A stretch of 64,000 bases of DNA, taken from NCBI GenBank assembly GCA_032622095.1, contig CP136064.1, positions 932,001 to 996,000 on the forward strand. Direction: 5' to 3'. Source of the DNA: Siphonodentalium dalli (Eukaryota > Mollusca > Scaphopoda > Gadilida > Siphonodentaliidae). The notes below the pieces were generated by a model. It ran no database searches, was not told where the DNA came from, and saw nothing but the letters and a program-made list of their open reading frames with translations. Position numbers and translations under genes: made by a program. This document shows positions 13,957-27,496 of this stretch, in pieces. How positions within the stretch are numbered: position 1 is the stretch's first letter; every line of letters starts with the position of its first letter.

Positions 13957-16206
13957 ATGGTGGAGTACGGTTGGATATTTTCTATTTGGCGCATGTTTCT
14001 CCATACCGCGCCATGTCAAATCTGGCCATATCCGAATCGGGTTGTCATTTACAATGACTACAGAAAATAAATATCTTCATGTTGGAATGCAAATGTATGT
14101 TTAAAGAAACAGATGTATCTCAACTTAAAGGGACATAAGTAACACAGTCACCAACTTTAAGGGGTATCTGCTATAGACTGGTTCCATGGTGGAGTACTGT
14201 TGGATATTTTCAATTTGGCGCATGTTTCTCCATACCGCGCCATGTCAAATCTGGCCATATCCGAATCGGGTTGTCATTTACAATGACTACAGAAAATAAA
14301 TATCTTCATGTTGGAATGCAAATGTATGTTTAAAGGAACACATGTATCTCAACTTAAAGGGACATAAGTAACACAGTCACCAACTTTAAGGGGTATCTGC
14401 TATAGACTGGTTCCATGGTGGAGTACGGTTGGATATTTTCAATTTGGCGCATGTTTTTCCATACCGCGCCATGTCAAATCTGGCCATATCCGAATCGGGT
14501 TGTCATTTACAATGACTACAGAAAATAAATATCTTCATGTTGGAATGCAAATGTATGTTTAAAGGAACACAACTTTAAGGGGTATCTGCTATAGACTGGT
14601 TCCATGGTGGAGTACGGTTGGATATTTTCAATTTGGCGCATGTTTTTCCATACCGCGCCATGTCAAATCTGGCCATATCCGAATCGGGTTGTCATTTACA
14701 ATGACTACAGAAAATAAATATCTTCATGTTGGAAAGCAAATGTATGTTTAAAGGAACAGATGTATCTCAACTTAAAGGGACATAAGTAACACAGTCACCA
14801 ACTTAAAGGGGTATCTGCTATAGACTGGTTCCATGGTGGAGTACGGTTGGATATTTTCAATTTGGCGCATGTTTCTCCATACCGCGCCATGTCAAATCTG
14901 GCCATATCCGAATCGGGTTGTTATTTACAATGACTGCAGAAAATATATATCTTCATGGTGGAATGCAAATGTATGTTTAAAGGAACAGATGTATGTCAAC
15001 TTAAAGGGACATAAGTAACACAGTCACCAACTTTAAGGGGTATCTGCTATAGACTGGTTCCATGGTGGAGTACGGTTGGATATTTTCAATTTGGCGCATG
15101 TTTCTCCATACCGCGCCATGTCAAATCTGGCCATATCCGAATCGGGTTGTCATTTACAATGACTGCAGAAAATATATATCTTCATGTTGGAATGCAAATG
15201 TATGTTTAAAGGAACAGATGTATCTCAACTTAAAGGGACATAAGTAACACAGTCACCAACTTTAAGGGGTATCTGCTATAGACTGGTTCCATGGTGGAGT
15301 ACGGTTGGATATTTTCAATTTGGCGCTTGTTTCTCCATACCGCGCCATGTCAAATCTGGCCATATCCGAATCGGGTTGTCATTTACAATGACTGCAGAAA
15401 ATATATATCTTCATGGTGGAATGCAAATGTATGTTTAAAGGAACAGATGTATCTCAACTTAAAGGGACATAAGTAACACAGTCACCAACTTTAAGGGGTA
15501 TCTGCTATAGACTGGTTCCATGGTGGAGTACGGTTGGATATTTTCAATTTGGCGCATGTTTCTCCATACCGCGCCATGTCAAATCTGGCCATATCCGAAT
15601 CGGGTTGTCATTTACAATGACTGCAGAAAATATATATCTTCATGTTGGAATGCAAATGTATGTTTAAAGGAACAGATGTATCTCAACTTAAAGGGACATA
15701 AGTAAAACAGTCACCAACTTTAAGGGGTATCTGCTATAGACTGGTTCCATGGTGGAGTACGGTTGGATATTTTCAATTTGGCGCATGTTTCTCCATACCG
15801 CGCCATGTCAAATCTGGCCATATCCGAATCGGGTTGTCATTTACAATGACTGCAGAAAATATATATCTTCATGTTGGAATGCAAATGTATGTTTAAAGGA
15901 ACAGATGTATCTCAACTTAAAGGGACATAAGTAACACAGTCACCAACTTTAAGGGGTATCTGCTATAGACTGGTTACATGGTGGAGTACGGTTGGATATT
16001 TTCAATTTTGCGCATGTTTCTCCATACCGCGCCATGTCAAATCTGGCCATATCCGAATCGGGTTGTCATTTACAATGACTGCATAAAATAAATATCTTCA
16101 TCTTGGAATGCAAATGTATGTTTAAAGGAACAGATGTATCTCAACTTAAAGGGACATAAGTAACACAGTCACCAACTTAAAGAGGTGTCTGATTTAGACT
16201 GGTTCC
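13957..16206 (+). repeat. HOR unit U9, 10 monomers with one truncated (2250 bp)
   Basis: Order m1' s t m2-like m3 p m5-like p p q', starting at 13957, 14186, 14415 (189 bp), 14604, 14833, 15062, 15291, 15520, 15749 and 15978. The m3 copy has gtatgtcaac near 14992. The unit recurs at 19184, and its first part recurs at 21434. Confidence 0.88.
14415..14603 (+). repeat. Truncated 189-bp monomer (40-bp deletion)
   Basis: The sequence reads ggaacacaactttaagg where full copies keep positions 156-195 (or 157-196 if the parent had C156). The lost 40 bp span the end of the body and the start of the linker. The front half has T43 and A104. Confidence 0.95.
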
Positions 16207-17809
16207 ATGGTGGAGTACGGTTGGATATTTTCTATTTGGCGCATGTTTCTCCATACCGCGCCATGTCAAATCTGGCCATATCCGAATCGGGTTGTCATTT
16301 ACAATGACTACAGAAAATAAATATCTTCATGTTGGAATGCAAATGTATGTTTAAAGAAACAGATGTATCTCAACTTAAAGGGACATAAGTAACACAGTCA
16401 CCAACTTTAAGGGGTATCTGCTATAGACTGGTTCCATGGTGGAGTACTGTTGGATATTTTCAATTTGGCGCATGTTTCTCCATACCGCGCCATGTCAAAT
16501 CTGGCCATATCCGAATCGGGTTGTCATTTACAATGACTACAGAAAATAAATATCTTCATGTTGGAATGCAAATGTATGTTTAAAGGAACACATGTATCTC
16601 AACTTAAAGGGACATAAGTAACACAGTCACCAACTTTAAGGGGTATCTGCTATAGACTGGTTCCATGGTGGAGTACGGTTGGATATTTTCAATTTGGCGC
16701 ATGTTTTTCCATACCGCGCCATGTCAAATCTGGCCATATCCGAATCGGGTTGTCATTTACAATGACTACAGAAAATAAATATCTTCATGTTGGAATGCAA
16801 ATGTATGTTTAAAGGAACAGATGTATCTCAACTGAAAGGGACATAAGTAACACAGTCACCAACTTAATGGGGTATCTGCTATAGACTGGTTCCATGGTGG
16901 AGTACGGTTGGATATTTTCAATTTGGCGCATGTTTCTCCATACCGCGCTATGTCAAATCTGGCCCTATCCGAATCGGGTTGTCATTTACAATGACTGCAG
17001 AAAATATATATCTTCATGGTGGAATGCAAATGTATGTTTAAAGGAACAGATGTATCTCAACTTAAAGGGACATAAGTAACACAGTCACCAACTTTAAGGG
17101 GTATCTGCTATAGACTGGTTCCATGGTGGAGTACGGTTGGATATTTTCAATTTGGCGCATGTTTCTCCATACCGCGCCATGTCAAATCTGGCCATATCCG
17201 AATCGGGTTGTCATTTACAATGACTGCAGAAAATATATATCTTCATGTTGGAATGCAAATGTATGTTTAAAGGAACAGATGTATCTCAACTTAAAGGGAC
17301 ATAAGTAAAACAGTCACCAACTTTAAGGGGTATCTGCTATAGACTGGTTCCATGGTGGAGTACGGTTGGATATTTTCAATTTGGCGCATGTTTCTCCATA
17401 CCGCGCCATGTCAAATCTGGCCATATCCGAATCGGGTTGTCATTTACAATGACTGCAGAAAATATATATCTTCATGTTGGAATGCAAATGTATGTTTAAA
17501 GGAACAGATGTATCTCAACTTAAAGGGACATAAGTAACACAGTCACCAACTTTAAGGGGTATCTGCTATAGACTGGTTACATGGTGGAGTACGGTTGGAT
17601 ATTTTCAATTTTGCGCATGTTTCTCCCTACCGCGCCATGTCAAATCTGGCCATATCCGAATCGGGTTGTCATTTACAATGACTGCAGAAAATATATATCT
17701 TCATGTTGGAATGCAAATGTATGTTTAAAGGAACAGATGTATCTCAACTTAAAGGGACATAAGTAACACAGTCACCAACTTAAAGAGGTGTCTGATTTAG
17801 ACTGGTTCC
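16207..17809 (+). repeat. HOR unit U10, 7 monomers (1603 bp)
   Basis: Order m1' s chimera d p p q-like. The monomer at 16665 begins like the copy that became truncated (T43, A104) but ends like class e (G170, T204). The last copy, 17581, has T32 with C47 and an open frame. It closes the 5227-bp super-unit. Confidence 0.85.
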
Positions 17810-19183
17810 ATGGTGGAGTACGGTTGGATATTTTCTATTTGGCGCATGTTTCTCCATACCGCGCCATGTCAAATCTGGCCATATCCGAATCGGGTTGTCA
17901 TTTACAATGACTACAGAAAATAAATATCTTCATGTTGGAATGCAAATGTATGTTTAAAGGAACACATGTATCTCAACTTAAAGGGACATAAGTAACACAG
18001 TCACCAACTTTAAGGGGTATCTGCTATAGACTGGTTCCATGGTGGAGTACGGTTGGATATTTTCAATTTGGCGCATGTTTCTCCATACCGCGCCATGTCA
18101 AATCTGGCCATATCCGAATCGGGTTGTCATTTACAATGACTGCAGAAAATATATATCTTCATGTTGGAATGCAAATGTATGTTTAAAGGAACAGATGTAT
18201 CTCAACTGAAAGGGACATAAGTAACACAGTCACCAACTTAATGGGGTATCTGCTATAGACTGGTTCCATGGTGGAGTACGGTTGGATATTTTCAATTTGG
18301 CGCATGTTTCTCCATACCGCGCTATGTCAAATCTGGCCCTATCCGAATCGGGTTGTCATTTACAATGACTGCAGAAAATATATATCTTCATGGTGGAATG
18401 CAAATGTATGTTTAAAGGAACAGATGTATCTCAACTTAAAGGGACATAAGTAACACAGTCACCAACTTTAAGGGGTATCTGCTATAGACTGGTTCCATGG
18501 TGGAGTACGGTTGGATATTTTCAATTTGGCGCATGTTTCTCCATACCGCGCCATGTCAAATCTGGCCATATCCGAATCGGGTTGTCATTTACAATGACTG
18601 CAGAAAATATATATCTTCATGTTGGAATGCAAATGTATGTTTAAAGGAACAGATGTATCTCAACTTAAAGGGACATAAGTAAAACAGTCACCAACTTTAA
18701 GGGGTATCTGCTATAGACTGGTTCCATGGTGGAGTACGGTTGGATATTTTCAATTTGGCGCATGTTTCTCCATACCGCGCCATGTCAAATCTGGCCATAT
18801 CCGAATCGGGTTGTCATTTACAATGACTGCAGAAAATATATATCTTCATGTTGGAATGCAAATGTATGTTTAAAGGAACAGATGTATCTCAACTTAAAGG
18901 GACATAAGTAACACAGTCACCAACTTTAAGGGGTATCTGCTATAGACTGGTTACATGGTGGAGTACGGTTGGATATTTTCAATTTTGCGCATGTTTCTCC
19001 ATACCGCGCCATGTCAAATCTGGCCATATCCGAATCGGGTTGTCATTTACAATGACTGCATAAAATAAATATCTTCATCTTGGAATGCAAATGTATGTTT
19101 AAAGGAACAGATGTATCTCAACTTAAAGGGACATAAGTAACACAGTCACCAACTTAAAGAGGTGTCTGATTTAGACTGGTTCC
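17810..19183 (+). repeat. HOR unit U11, 6 monomers (1374 bp)
   Basis: Order m1 e d p p q', with the same class order and linkers as U8 at an offset of 5227 bp. Confidence 0.88.
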
Positions 19184-21433
19184 ATGGTGGAGTACGGTTG
19201 GATATTTTCTATTTGGCGTATGTTTCTCCATACCGCGCCATGTCAAATCTGGCCATATCCGAATCGGGTTGTCATTTACAATGACTACAGAAAATAAATA
19301 TCTTCATGTTGGAATGCAAATGTATGTTTAAAGAAACAGATGTATCTCAACTTAAAGGGACATAAGTAACACAGTCACCAACTTTAAGGGGTATCTGCTA
19401 TAGACTGGTTCCATGGTGGAGTACTGTTGGATATTTTCAATTTGGCGCATGTTTCTCCATACCGCGCCATGTCAAATCTGGCCATATCCGAATCGGGTTG
19501 TCATTTACAATGACTACAGAAAATAAATATCTTCATGTTGGAATGCAAATGTATGTTTAAAGGAACACATGTATCTCAACTTAAAGGGACATAAGTAACA
19601 CAGTCACCAACTTTAAGGGGTATCTGCTATAGACTGGTTCCATGGTGGAGTACGGTTGGATATTTTCAATTTGGCGCATGTTTTTCCATACCGCGCCATG
19701 TCAAATCTGGCCATATCCGAATCGGGTTGTCATTTACAATGACTACAGAAAATAAATATCTTCATGTTGGAATGCAAATGTATGTTTAAAGGAACACAAC
19801 TTTAAGGGGTATCTGCTATAGACTGGTTCCATGGTGGAGTACGGTTGGATATTTTCAATTTGGCGCATGTTTTTCCATACCGCGCCATGTCAAATCTGGC
19901 CATATCCGAATCGGGTTGTCATTTACAATGACTACAGAAAATAAATATCTTCATGTTGGAAAGCAAATGTATGTTTAAAGGAACAGATGTATCTCAACTT
20001 AAAGGGACATAAGTAACACAGTCACCAACTTAAAGGGGTATCTGCTATAGACTGGTTCCATGGTGGAGTACGGTTGGATATTTTCAATTTGGCGCATGTT
20101 TCTCCATACCGCGCCATGTCAAATCTGGCCATATCCGAATCGGGTTGTTATTTACAATGACTGCAGAAAATATATATCTTCATGGTGGAATGCAAATGTA
20201 TGTTTAAAGGAACAGATGTATGTCAACTTAAAGGGACATAAGTAACACAGTCACCAACTTTAAGGGGTATCTGCTATAGACTGGTTCCATGGTGGAGTAC
20301 GGTTGGATATTTTCAATTTGGCGCATGTTTCTCCATACCGCGCCATGTCAAATCTGGCCATATCCGAATCGGGTTGTCATTTACAATGACTGCAGAAAAT
20401 ATATATCTTCATGTTGGAATGCAAATGTATGTTTAAAGGAACAGATGTATCTCAACTTAAAGGGACATAAGTAACACAGTCACCAACTTTAAGGGGTATC
20501 TGCTATAGACTGGTTCCATGGTGGAGTACGGTTGGATATTTTCAATTTGGCGCTTGTTTCTCCATACCGCGCCATGTCAAATCTGGCCATATCCGAATCG
20601 GGTTGTCATTTACAATGACTGCAGAAAATATATATCTTCATGGTGGAATGCAAATGTATGTTTAAAGGAACAGATGTATCTCAACTTAAAGGGACATAAG
20701 TAACACAGTCACCAACTTTAAGGGGTATCTGCTATAGACTGGTTCCATGGTGGAGTACGGTTGGATATTTTCAATTTGGCGCATGTTTCTCCATACCGCG
20801 CCATGTCAAATCTGGCCATATCCGAATCGGGTTGTCATTTACAATGACTGCAGAAAATATATATCTTCATGTTGGAATGCAAATGTATGTTTAAAGGAAC
20901 AGATGTATCTCAACTTAAAGGGACATAAGTAAAACAGTCACCAACTTTAAGGGGTATCTGCTATAGACTGGTTCCATGGTGGAGTACGGTTGGATATTTT
21001 CAATTTGGCGCATGTTTCTCCATACCGCGCCATGTCAAATCTGGCCATATCCGAATCGGGTTGTCATTTACAATGACTGCAGAAAATATATATCTTCATG
21101 TTGGAATGCAAATGTATGTTTAAAGGAACAGATGTATCTCAACTTAAAGGGACATAAGTAACACAGTCACCAACTTTAAGGGGTATCTGCTATAGACTGG
21201 TTACATGGTGGAGTACGGTTGGATATTTTCAATTTTGCGCATGTTTCTCCATACCGCGCCATGTCAAATCTGGCCATATCCGAATCGGGTTGTCATTTAC
21301 AATGACTGCATAAAATAAATATCTTCATCTTGGAATGCAAATGTATGTTTAAAGGAACAGATGTATCTCAACTTAAAGGGACATAAGTAACACAGTCACC
21401 AACTTAAAGAGGTGTCTGATTTAGACTGGTTCC
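19184..21433 (+). repeat. HOR unit U12, 10 monomers with one truncated (2250 bp)
   Basis: Same ten classes as U9 at an offset of 5227 bp, including the 189-bp copy at 19642 and gtatgtcaac in the m3 copy. A visible private difference is ggcgtatg near 19216 in the first monomer. Confidence 0.88.
19642..19830 (+). repeat. Truncated 189-bp monomer (40-bp deletion)
   Basis: Same junction and same neighbours as the copy at 14415, at an offset of 5227 bp, so it arose by block duplication. Confidence 0.95.
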
Positions 21434-23912
21434 ATGGTGGAGTACGGTTGGATATTTTCTATTTGGCGCATGTTTCTCCATACCGCGCCATGTCAAATCT
21501 GGCCATATCCGAATCGGGTTGTCATTTACAATGACTACAGAAAATAAATATCTTCATGTTGGAATGCAAATGTATGTTTAAAGAAACAGATGTATCTCAA
21601 CTTAAAGGGACATAAGTAACACAGTCACCAACTTTAAGGGGTATCTGCTATAGACTGGTTCCATGGTGGAGTACTGTTGGATATTTTCAATTTGGCGCAT
21701 GTTTCTCCATACCGCGCCATGTCAAATCTGGCCATATCCGAATCGGGTTGTCATTTACAATGACTACAGAAAATAAATATCTTCATGTTGGAATGCAAAT
21801 GTATGTTTAAAGGAACACATGTATCTCAACTTAAAGGGACATAAGTAACACAGTCACCAACTTTAAGGGGTATCTGCTATAGACTGGTTCCATGGTGGAG
21901 TACGGTTGGATATTTTCAATTTGGCGCATGTTTTTCCATACCGCGCCATGTCAAATCTGGCCATATCCGAATCGGGTTGTCATTTACAATGACTACAGAA
22001 AATAAATATCTTCATGTTGGAATGCAAATGTATGTTTAAAGGAACACAACTTTAAGGGGTATCTGCTATAGACTGGTTCCATGGTGGAGTACGGTTGGAT
22101 ATTTTCAATTTGGCGCATGTTTTTCCATACCGCGCCATGTCAAATCTGGCCATATCCGAATCGGGTTGTCATTTACAATGACTACAGAAAATAAATATCT
22201 TCATGTTGGAAAGCAAATGTATGTTTAAAGGAACAGATGTATCTCAACTTAAAGGGACATAAGTAACACAGTCACCAACTTAAAGGGGTATCTGCTATAG
22301 ACTGGTTCCATGGTGGAGTACGGTTGGATATTTTCAATTTGGCGCATGTTTCTCCATACCGCGCCATGTCAAATCTGGCCATATCCGAATCGGGTTGTTA
22401 TTTACAATGACTGCAGAAAATATATATCTTCATGGTGGAATGCAAATGTATGTTTAAAGGAACAGATGTATGTCAACTTAAAGGGACATAAGTAACACAG
22501 TCACCAACTTTAAGGGGTATCTGCTATAGACTGGTTCCATGGTGGAGTACGGTTGGATATTTTCAATTTGGCGCATGTTTCTCCATACCGCGCCATGTCA
22601 AATCTGGCCATATCCGAATCGGGTTGTCATTTACAATGACTGCAGAAAATATATATCTTCATGTTGGAATGCAAATGTATGTTTAAAGGAACAGATGTAT
22701 CTCAACTTAAAGGGACATAAGTAACACAGTCACCAACTTTAAGGGGTATCTGCTATAGACTGGTTCCATGGTGGAGTACGGTTGGATATTTTCAATTTGG
22801 CGCTTGTTTCTCCATACCGCGCCATGTCAAATCTGGCCATATCCGAATCGGGTTGTCATTTACAATGACTGCAGAAAATATATATCTTCATGGTGGAATG
22901 CAAATGTATGTTTAAAGGAACAGATGTATCTCAACTTAAAGGGACATAAGTAACACAGTCACCAACTTTAAGGGGTATCTGCTATAGACTGGTTTCATGG
23001 TGGAGTACGGTTGGATATTTTCAATTTGGCGCATGTTTCTCCATACCGCGCCATGTCAAATCTGGCCATATCCGAATCGGGTTGTCATTTACAATGACTG
23101 CAGAAAATATATATCTTCATGTTGGAATGCAAATGTATGTTTAAAGGAACAGATGTATCTAAACTTAAAGGGACATAAGTAACACAGTCACCAACTTTAA
23201 GGGGTATCTGCTATAGACTGGTTCCATGGTGGAGTACGGTTGGATATTTTCTATTTGGCGCATGTTTCTCCATACCGCGCCATGTCAAATCTGGCCATAT
23301 CCGAATCGGGTTGTCATTTACAATGACTGCAGAAAATATATATCTTCATGTTGGAATGCAAATGTATGTTTAAAGGAACAGATGTATCTCAACTTAAAGG
23401 GACATAAGTAACACAGTCACCAACTTTAAGGGGTATCTGCTATAAACTGGTTCCATGGTGGAGTACGGTTGGATATTTTCAATTTGGCGCATGTTTCTCC
23501 CAACCGCGCCATGTCAGATCTGGCCATATCCGAATCGGGTTGTCATTTACAATGACTGCAGAAAATAAATATCTTCATGTTGGAATGCAAATGTATGTTT
23601 AAAGGAACAGATGTATCTCAACTTAAAGGGACATAAGTAACACAGTCACCAACTTTAAGGGGTATCTGCTATAGACTGGTTACATGGTGGAGTACGGTTG
23701 GATATTTTCAATTTTGCGCATGTTTCTCCATACCGCGCCATGTCAAATCTGGCCATATCCTAATCGGGTTGTCATTTACAATGACTGCAGAAAATAAATA
23801 TCTTCATGTTAGAATGCAAATGTATGTTTAAAGGAACAGATGTATCTCAACTTAAAGGGACATAAGTAACACAGTCACCAACTTAAAGAGGTGTCTGATT
23901 TAGACTGGTTCC
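21434..23912 (+). repeat. HOR unit U13, 11 monomers with one truncated (2479 bp)
   Basis: The first seven monomers (21434-22996) repeat U12 at an offset of 2250 bp. The unit then switches to a p copy after a tttcatgg junction (22997), n8 (23226), n9 (23455, with caaccgcg) and q (23684). It joins the 10-monomer type of unit to the n8-n9-q ending of U3. Confidence 0.85.
21892..22080 (+). repeat. Truncated 189-bp monomer (40-bp deletion)
   Basis: Same junction, 2250 bp after the copy at 19642, in the partial repeat of U12. Confidence 0.95.
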
Positions 23913-26660
23913 ATGGTGGAGTACGGTTGGATATTTTCTATTTGGCGCATGTTTCTCCATACCGCGCCATGTCAAATCTGGCCATATCCGAATCAGGTTG
24001 TCATTTACAATGACTACAGAAAATAAATATCTTCATGTTGGAATGCAAATGTATGTTTAAAGAAACAGATGTATCTCAACTTAAAGGGACATAAGTAACA
24101 CAGTCACCAACTTTAAGGGGTATCTGCTATAGACTGGTTCCATGGTGGAGTACTGTTGGATATTTTCAATTTGGCGCATGTTTCTCCCTACCGCGCCATG
24201 TCAAATCTGGCCATATCCGAATCGGGTTGTCATTTACAATGACTACAGAAAATAAATATCTTCATGGTGGAATGCAAATGTATGTTTAAAGGAACAGATG
24301 TATCTCAACTTAAAGGGACATAAGTAACACAGTCACCAACTTTAAGGGGTATCTGCTATAGACTGGTTCCATGGTGGAGTACGGTTGGATATTTTCAATT
24401 TGGCGCATGTTTTTCCATACCGCGCCATGTCAAATCTGGCCATATCCGAATCGGGTTGTCATTTACAATGACTACAGAAAATAAATATCTTCATGTTGGA
24501 AAGCAAATGTATGTTTAAAGGAACAGATGTAACTCAACTTAAAGGGACATAAGTAACACAGTCACCAACTTAAAGGGGTATCTGCTATAGACTGGTTCCA
24601 TGGTGGAGTACGGTTGGATATTTTCAATTTGGCGCATGTTTCTCCATACCGCGCCATGTCAAATCTGGCCATATCCGAATCGGGTTGTTATTTACAATGA
24701 CTGCAGAAAATATATATCTTCATGGTGGAATGCAAATGTATGTTTAAAGGAACAGATGTATCTCAACTTAAAGGGACATAAGTAACACAGTCACCAACTT
24801 AAAGGGGTATCTGCTATAGACTGGTTCCATGGTGGAGTACGGTTGGATATTTTCAATTTGGCGCATGTTTCTCCCTACCGCGCCATGTCAAATCTGGCCA
24901 TATCCGAATCGGGTTGTCATTTACAATGACTACAGAAAATAAATATCTTCATGTTGGAATGCAAATGTATGTTTAAAGGAACAGATGTATCTCAACTTAA
25001 AGGGACATAAGTAACACAGTCACCAACTGTAAGGGGTATCTGCTATAGACTGGTTCCATGGTGGAGTACGGTTGGATATTTTCAATTTGGCGCTTGTTTC
25101 TCCATACCGCGCCATGTCAAATCTGGCCATATCCGAATCGGGTTGTCATTTACAATGACTGCAGAAAATATATATCTTCATGGTGGAATGCAAATGTATG
25201 TTTAAAGGAACAGATGTATCTCAACTTAAAGGGACATAAGTAACACAGTCACCAACTTAAAGGGGTATCTGCTATAGACTGGTTCCATGGTGGAGTACGG
25301 TTGGATATTTTCAATTTGGCGCATGTTTCTCCCTACCGCGCCATGTCAAATCTGGCCATATCCGAATCGGGTTGTCATTTACAATGACTACAGAAAATAA
25401 ATATCTTCATGTTGGAATGCAAATGTATGTTTAAAGGAACAGATGTATCTCAACTTAAAGGGACATAAGTAACACAGTCACCAACTTTAAGGGGTATCTG
25501 CTATAGACTGGTTCCATGGTGGAGTACGGTTGGATATTTTCAATTTGGCGCTTGTTTCTCCATACCGCGCCATGTCAAATCTGGCCATATCCGAATCGGG
25601 TTGTCATTTACAATGACTGCAGAAAATATATATCTTCATGGTGGAATGCAAATGTATGTTTAAAGGAACAGATGTATCTCAACTTAAAGGGACATAAGTA
25701 ACACAGTCACCAACTTTAAGGGGTATCTGCTATAGACTGGTTTCATGGTGGAGTACGGTTGGATATTTTCAATTTGGCGCATGTTTCTCCATACCGCGCC
25801 ATGTCAAATCTGGCCATATCCGAATCGGGTTGTCATTTACAATGACTGCAGAAAATATATATCTTCATGTTGGAATGCAAATGTATGTTTAAAGGAACAG
25901 ATGTATCTCAACTTAAAGGGACATAAGTAACACAGTCACCAACTTTAAGGGGTATCTGCTATAGACTGGTTCCATGGTGGAGTACGGTTGGAAATTTTCT
26001 ATTTGGCGCATGTTTCTCCATACCGCGCCATGTCAAATCTGGCCATATCCGAATCGGGTTGTCATTTACAATGACTGCAGAAAATATATATCTTCATGTT
26101 GGAATGCAAATGTATGTTTAAAGGAACAGATGTATCTCAACTTAAAGGGACATAAGTAACACAGTCACCAACTTTAAGGGGTATCTGCTATAGACTGGTT
26201 CCATGGTGGAGTACGGTTGGATATTTTCAATTTGGCGCATGTTTCTCCCTACCGCGCCATGTCAGATCTGGCCATATCCGAATCGGGTTGTCATTTACAA
26301 TGACTGCAGAAAATAAATATCTTCATGTTGGAATGCAAATGTATGTTTAAAGGAACAGATGTATCTCAACTTAAAGGGACATAAGTAACACAGTCACCAA
26401 CTTTAAGGGGTATCTGCTATAGACTGGTTACATGGTGGAGTACGGTTGGATATTTTCAATTTTGCGCATGTTTCTCCATACCGCGCCATGTCAAATCTGG
26501 CCATATCCGAATCGGGTTGTCATTTACAATGACTGCATAAAATAAATATCTTCATGTTGGAATGCAAATGTATGTTTAAAGGAACAGATGTATCTCAACT
26601 TAAAGGGACATAAGTAACACAGTCACCAACTTAAAGAGGTGTCTGATTTAGACTGGTTCC
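23913..26660 (+). repeat. HOR unit U14, 12 monomers (2748 bp)
   Basis: Order m1' s m2 m3 m4 m5 m6 m5-like p n8 n9 q'-like. The m1' copy carries aatcagg near 23993. The copy at 25516 has T37 with G126 and ends in tttcatgg. n8 at 25974 has the private change gaaattttc. The last copy (26432) has ctgcataa but gttgg. Confidence 0.85.
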
Positions 26661-27118
26661 ATGGTGGAGTACGGTTGGATATTTTCTATTTGGCGCATGT
26701 TTCTCCATACCGCGCCATGTCAAATCTGGCCATATCCGAATCGGGTTGTCATTTACAATGACTACAGAAAATAAATATCTTCATGTTGGAATGCAAATGT
26801 ATGTTTAAAGAAACAGATGTATCTCAACTTAAAGGGACATAAGTAACACAGTCACCAACTTTAAGGGGTATCTGCTATAGACTGGTTCCATGGTGGAGTA
26901 CTGTTGGATATTTTCAATTTGGCGCATGTTTCTCCATACCGCGCCATGTCAAATCTGGCCATATCCGAATCGGGTTGTCATTTACAATGACTACAGAAAA
27001 TAAATATCTTCATGTTGGAATGCAAATGTATGTTTAAAGGAACACATGTATCTCAACTTAAAGGGACATAAGTAACACAGTCACCAACTTTAAGGGGTAT
27101 CTGCTATAGACTGGTTCC

Positions 27119-27307
27119 ATGGTGGAGTACGGTTGGATATTTTCAATTTGGCGCATGTTTTTCCATACCGCGCCATGTCAAATCTGGCCATATCCGAATC
27201 GGGTTGTCATTTACAATGACTACAGAAAATAAATATCTTCATGTTGGAATGCAAATGTATGTTTAAAGGAACACAACTTTAAGGGGTATCTGCTATAGAC
27301 TGGTTCC
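27119..27307 (+). repeat. Truncated 189-bp monomer, first of a pair
   Basis: Same junction. It is followed directly by a second truncated copy; both have T43 and A104. Confidence 0.95.
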
Positions 27308-27496
27308 ATGGTGGAGTACGGTTGGATATTTTCAATTTGGCGCATGTTTTTCCATACCGCGCCATGTCAAATCTGGCCATATCCGAATCGGGTTGTCATT
27401 TACAATGACTACAGAAAATAAATATCTTCATGTTGGAATGCAAATGTATGTTTAAAGGAACACAACTTTAAGGGGTATCTGCTATAGACTGGTTCC
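27308..27496 (+). repeat. Truncated 189-bp monomer, second of a pair
   Basis: It occupies the place held by a full m2-like copy in U9, U12 and U13, so the truncated form appears to have replaced it. Confidence 0.95.

Larger units (their letters stand above)
12583..21433 (+). repeat. Direct duplication of a 6+10+7 super-unit (offset 5227 bp)
   Basis: U8-U9 (12583-16206) recur as U11-U12 (17810-21433), with every class landmark shifted by exactly 5227 bp (23 monomers less 40 bp). The truncated copy moves from 14415 to 19642. U10 is the closing 7-monomer unit of the first copy only; U13 takes its place after the second. Confidence 0.88.
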
